Positions 8,121-10,234 of a stretch of DNA of 10,234 bases are shown one piece after another. The stretch's first letter is position 1, and each line of letters begins with the position of its first letter. Below the pieces are notes generated by a model. That model was given only the letters and a program-made list of their open reading frames with translations. It ran no database searches and was not told the origin of the DNA. The stretch spans positions 1 to 10,234 of the forward strand of contig JAHEZA010000050.1 of the NCBI GenBank assembly GCA_023251335.1, read 5' to 3'. Made by a program: the position numbers and the translations under genes. This DNA comes from Chitinophagaceae bacterium. GTDB taxonomy: Bacteria; Bacteroidota; Bacteroidia; Chitinophagales; Chitinophagaceae.

Positions 8121-8151
8121 TTGGTATTTTATTATATGAAATAAAAACCAA
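8121..8151. repeat. Imperfect inverted repeat upstream of the secreted protein gene
   Basis: TTGGT-A-TTTTATT (8121-8133) pairs with AATAAAA-ACCAA (8140-8151) around a six-base loop ATATGA: 12 pairs with a single-base bulge. There is no T tract directly after it on either strand, so a terminator role is doubtful. It sits about 60 bases before the TTG start at 8212 and could equally be a protein-binding site or leader structure. Confidence 0.35.
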
Positions 8152-8171
8152 CGTTAAAAATAGCATGTCTT

Positions 8172-8214
8172 GTAATTTCGCAAAATCATTTTCGTAATAT
8201 CGCAAACCATTTTG
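8172..8214 (+). repeat. Two-copy tandem repeat running into a TTG start codon
   Basis: Copy one (8172-8193) and copy two (8194-8214) lie end to end. Both read GTAAT-(T/A)-TCGCAAA-(AT/C)-CATTTT-(C/G), so 18 positions are identical. Copy two ends with the G of the TTG start codon at 8212-8214. Copy one contains TAATTTCG (8173-8180), one base off the Bacteroidota -7 box. The repeat is seen directly. A role as operator, promoter duplication or replication slippage is open. Confidence 0.55.
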
Positions 8215-8961
8215 CTTAAAAAAGAAACTCTTAAAATTTGTTGCCTGCTCTTGTTGACACAGGCCTTTTTTTCCAAAAATATTTTGGGGCAGATAAACAT
8301 TTCAGGAACTGTTTATGATTCTTCTAAGCTATATGTTGTTCCTTATGTGTATGTCTATAGCACTTCAGGATCAAGAGCTATCACGGACTCAATTGGCGAA
8401 TATCAGATCAATGTAAGTGAAAAAGATTCCATCAGCTTTTTTTACAATGGAAAATCAACGATTAAATTCCCCGTGGCATCAATGGTAAATTATACGGCAT
8501 TTGATATTTCTCTGCTGGTAAAGGTGAAACAGAAATATAAACTGCTGAGCCCCGTTACGGTATTTACCAATTCTTACCAAAGAGATTCGTTGGAGAATCG
8601 TGAAGAATATGCATCCGTTTTGGGAAAAAGCAAATCCGGTTTCCGTTCTACTTATGAGCCTGGAGGCGCTGCCGGTGTGGACGTGGATGCGCTGGTCGGA
8701 ATGTTCCAGTTTAGAAAAAATAAGCAAAGACTCGCTTTTCAAAATCGGCTAATAGAGCAAGAGGAAGATAATTATATAGATTACCGGTTTTCTCCACGAA
8801 CCATCACACGGGTTACCGGCCTCAAAGGAGAGGAACTCAAAAAATACAGAAACCTCTATCGCCCTACCTATTTTTTTGTGGCTAATACCACCCTCACCCA
8901 ATTTTACGATTATATTTTACAGACTTCTTATGCTTTTAAAAAACAGGAAGGCATAGAGTAG
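8212..8961 (+). CDS. Secreted protein with a carboxypeptidase-regulatory-like domain, function unknown
   Basis: A 249-residue protein. Residues 1-26 are a signal peptide (KK, then KICCLLLLTQAFF, probable cut near ILG/Q). From about 27 to 100, INISGTVYDSSKLYVVPYVYVYS, SIGEYQINV and SFFYNGKSTIKF resemble the CarboxypepD_reg-like beta-sandwich common in exported Bacteroidota proteins. The C-terminal half (about 115-245) has DSLENREEY, VDVDALVGMFQFRKNKQR, DNYIDYRFS and a Tyr-rich YRPTYFF tail. That half looks like a conserved Bacteroidota hypothetical family, but I cannot name a function. No SusC plug or barrel follows, so this is not a transporter. The start is TTG: an in-frame stop at 8173-8175 leaves no ATG, and TTG begins the signal peptide directly, while ATT codons at 8188 and 8209 are less likely. 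Cell-envelope location is inferred. Confidence 0.75.
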   Translation: MLKKETLKICCLLLLTQAFFSKNILGQINISGTVYDSSKLYVVPYVYVYSTSGSRAITDSIGEYQINVSEKDSISFFYNGKSTIKFPVASMVNYTAFDISLLVKVKQKYKLLSPVTVFTNSYQRDSLENREEYASVLGKSKSGFRSTYEPGGAAGVDVDALVGMFQFRKNKQRLAFQNRLIEQEEDNYIDYRFSPRTITRVTGLKGEELKKYRNLYRPTYFFVANTTLTQFYDYILQTSYAFKKQEGIE

Positions 8962-8983
8962 AAATATTTAATTTCCATTTTTT
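8961..8983 (+). terminator. Weak candidate terminator after the secreted protein gene
   Basis: GAAAT (8961-8965) pairs with ATTTC (8971-8975) around ATTTA, and a run of six T follows at 8978-8983. It overlaps the last base of the TAG stop. The stem is only five pairs and AT-rich, so this is a weak call. The remaining bases up to 9094 hold no clear promoter; TATCTTTC-type sequence there is a one-mismatch -7 box at best. Confidence 0.25.
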
Positions 8984-9094
8984 ATTGAGTCATCAACTTA
9001 TTTTTCCTGTTTTATTTTTATCTTTCTCGTTCGTTTTAAGATTTTTCCAAAACGCAGGCGTGAATGAAATTAATGCTCCTGTAAAAAAATTTTT

Positions 9095-10234
9095 ATGAAA
9101 AAAATTATTCTTCTTTGTTTTTCTGTCACACTCCTTTTTTCGGCCGTTGCGCAATCTTATGAGAAAATTCATGCGCAGGCTATTGTATGCGATACGCACA
9201 ACGACATTATCAGTACCTGCATCGACAAAGGTTATTCTTTTGACCAGGATCTTACAGGCAAAACTCATAGCGACCTTAACCGGATGCTGAAAGGAGGTTT
9301 GGATGTACAAGTGTTTTCTATTTTTTGTGATGGCAAGCAAGAAAATCCGTATCAATTTGCTAATAGGGAAATTGACACGCTATATGCCTGGGTAAAACGC
9401 AACCCGTCTAAAATGATGTTAGTAAGCACTCCTAAACAGTTAAACCAAGCCGTAAAAAAACATAAACTCGCCAGCATGATGGGCGTTGAAGGCGGCCACA
9501 TGATAGAAGATGACCTCAATAAATTGGACAGCCTTTATAATCGTGGCGTACGTTATATGACACTTACTTGGAATAATAATACCTCTTGGGCCACCAGTGC
9601 AGAATACGAATCCGGCAATCAGAAGAAAGATGAAAAAGTGGATACTACTTCTCAGAAAAAAGGATTGAATGATTTTGGAAAAGAAGTGGTAAAAAGAATG
9701 AATAAACTCGGCATGATGGTGGACCTGAGCCACGTGGGGGAGCAAACTTTCTGGGACGCCATTCACATTTCTACCAAACCGATATTGGTGTCGCACAGTG
9801 ATGCCTACGCGCTTTGCCCGGCATTCAGAAATCTAAAAGACGACCAGATAAAAGCAGTAGCCAAAAATGGTGGAGTCATTGATTTGAATTTTTATCCGGC
9901 GTTTCTTGATAGCACCGTAGAAGCCAAACAAATAACCTATCACAAAAAGCACAGGGCAGAAAGAAAAGAATTAATAGCCTCTGGCAAAAAGGATTTTGAA
10001 GCTGATGAGATCATTGCGAAAGAATACCCGAAAGAATTTGAAGACTTACAAGCGCCATTTCATCTTTTGTTTGACCACCTGGCCCATATTGTAAAACTCG
10101 CAGGCATAGATCATGTAGGTCTTGGCGGTGATTTTGACGGAATCAGTATCACCCCAAAAGTTCTGACAGACGTCACGAAATATCCGATGATAACCGAAGA
10201 ACTCGTAAAGCGCGGCTATTCTAAAAAAGATATT
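9095..10234 (+). CDS. Secreted membrane dipeptidase-like metallopeptidase, family M19 (3' end missing)
   Basis: From the ATG at 9095, 380 codons are open to the window end. A signal peptide (about 1-19, MKKIILLCFSVTLLFSAVA then Q) is followed by a peptidase M19 fold, an amidohydrolase-like barrel with two zinc ions that cleaves dipeptides. Expected metal ligands are all present: His35 and Asp37 (DTHND), the bridging Glu132 (GVEGGH), His213 (DLSH) and His234 (VSHSD). The GLGGDFDG motif has Asp346, matching the catalytic/binding Asp of renal dipeptidase. A charged segment (about 297-335, rich in Lys and Glu) lies between the barrel motifs, as in several Bacteroidota members. The likely role is periplasmic dipeptide breakdown, perhaps peptidoglycan-derived or dietary. 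The exact substrate is not visible. It follows the unknown secreted protein by 133 bases, so cotranscription is possible. Confidence 0.92.
   Translation, partial: MKKIILLCFSVTLLFSAVAQSYEKIHAQAIVCDTHNDIISTCIDKGYSFDQDLTGKTHSDLNRMLKGGLDVQVFSIFCDGKQENPYQFANREIDTLYAWVKRNPSKMMLVSTPKQLNQAVKKHKLASMMGVEGGHMIEDDLNKLDSLYNRGVRYMTLTWNNNTSWATSAEYESGNQKKDEKVDTTSQKKGLNDFGKEVVKRMNKLGMMVDLSHVGEQTFWDAIHISTKPILVSHSDAYALCPAFRNLKDDQIKAVAKNGGVIDLNFYPAFLDSTVEAKQITYHKKHRAERKELIASGKKDFEADEIIAKEYPKEFEDLQAPFHLLFDHLAHIVKLAGIDHVGLGGDFDGISITPKVLTDVTKYPMITEELVKRGYSKKDI

Noticed and set aside
8188..8211. ATT codons as the start of the secreted protein gene
   Set aside because: ATT starts are very rare, and the TTG at 8212 leads directly into a normal signal peptide.
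8993..9355. A 120-codon open frame on the minus strand over the start of the dipeptidase gene
   Set aside because: It overlaps a clear M19 gene with intact signal peptide and metal ligands, and its translation is low-complexity and Lys/Asn-rich with no recognisable domain.
1..10234. Mobile element, CRISPR array, defence cassette or tRNA/rRNA gene
   Set aside because: No transposase, integrase, regularly spaced repeats, cloverleaf-like sequence or nuclease/helicase genes were seen; all large genes are metabolic or envelope functions.

Overview
The window looks like chromosomal DNA of a Bacteroidota bacterium, probably a Chitinophagaceae or Sphingobacteria-type lineage. The reasons are AT-rich intergenic DNA, starts without Shine-Dalgarno sequences, a match to the Bacteroidota -7 promoter box (TAnnTTTG), and gene families typical of that phylum. 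Genus-level placement is not possible from the sequence alone.

Left part (1-7106, all minus strand): five consecutive genes for Alternative Complex III (ACIII), the quinol:cytochrome c/oxidase oxidoreductase that replaces cytochrome bc1 in many Bacteroidota. Transcription runs right to left: actA (N-terminal monoheme plus pentaheme cytochrome c), actB (molybdopterin-like plus iron-sulfur subunit with a Tat lipoprotein signal), actC (NrfD/PsrC-type quinol-binding membrane subunit), actD (DUF3341, two membrane helices) and actE (monoheme cytochrome lipoprotein, cut by the window edge). Gaps of about 60-111 bases separate the genes, and their order is the usual ACIII order. Electrons should pass from quinol at ActC/ActB through the ActB clusters to the ActA and ActE hemes, and then to a terminal oxidase that is often encoded just downstream, here outside the window.

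Middle (7107-7394): a divergent AT-rich intergenic region with a candidate actA promoter and a structured leader in front of purN. purN (7395-7994, plus) encodes GAR formyltransferase of purine synthesis. The 217-base gap after it holds two imperfect hairpins and a tandem repeat that runs into the TTG start of the next gene.

Right part (8212-10234, plus): an uncharacterised secreted protein with a carboxypeptidase-regulatory-like beta domain, then a secreted M19-family (renal dipeptidase-like) metallopeptidase truncated by the window end.

I see no mobile element, CRISPR array, RNA gene or defence system. This is mostly an ordinary core-metabolism region. The points worth a second look are the six-heme ActA architecture, the palindromes in the intergenic regions, the repeat at the TTG start and the uncharacterised secreted protein. 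I did not find an undescribed system.
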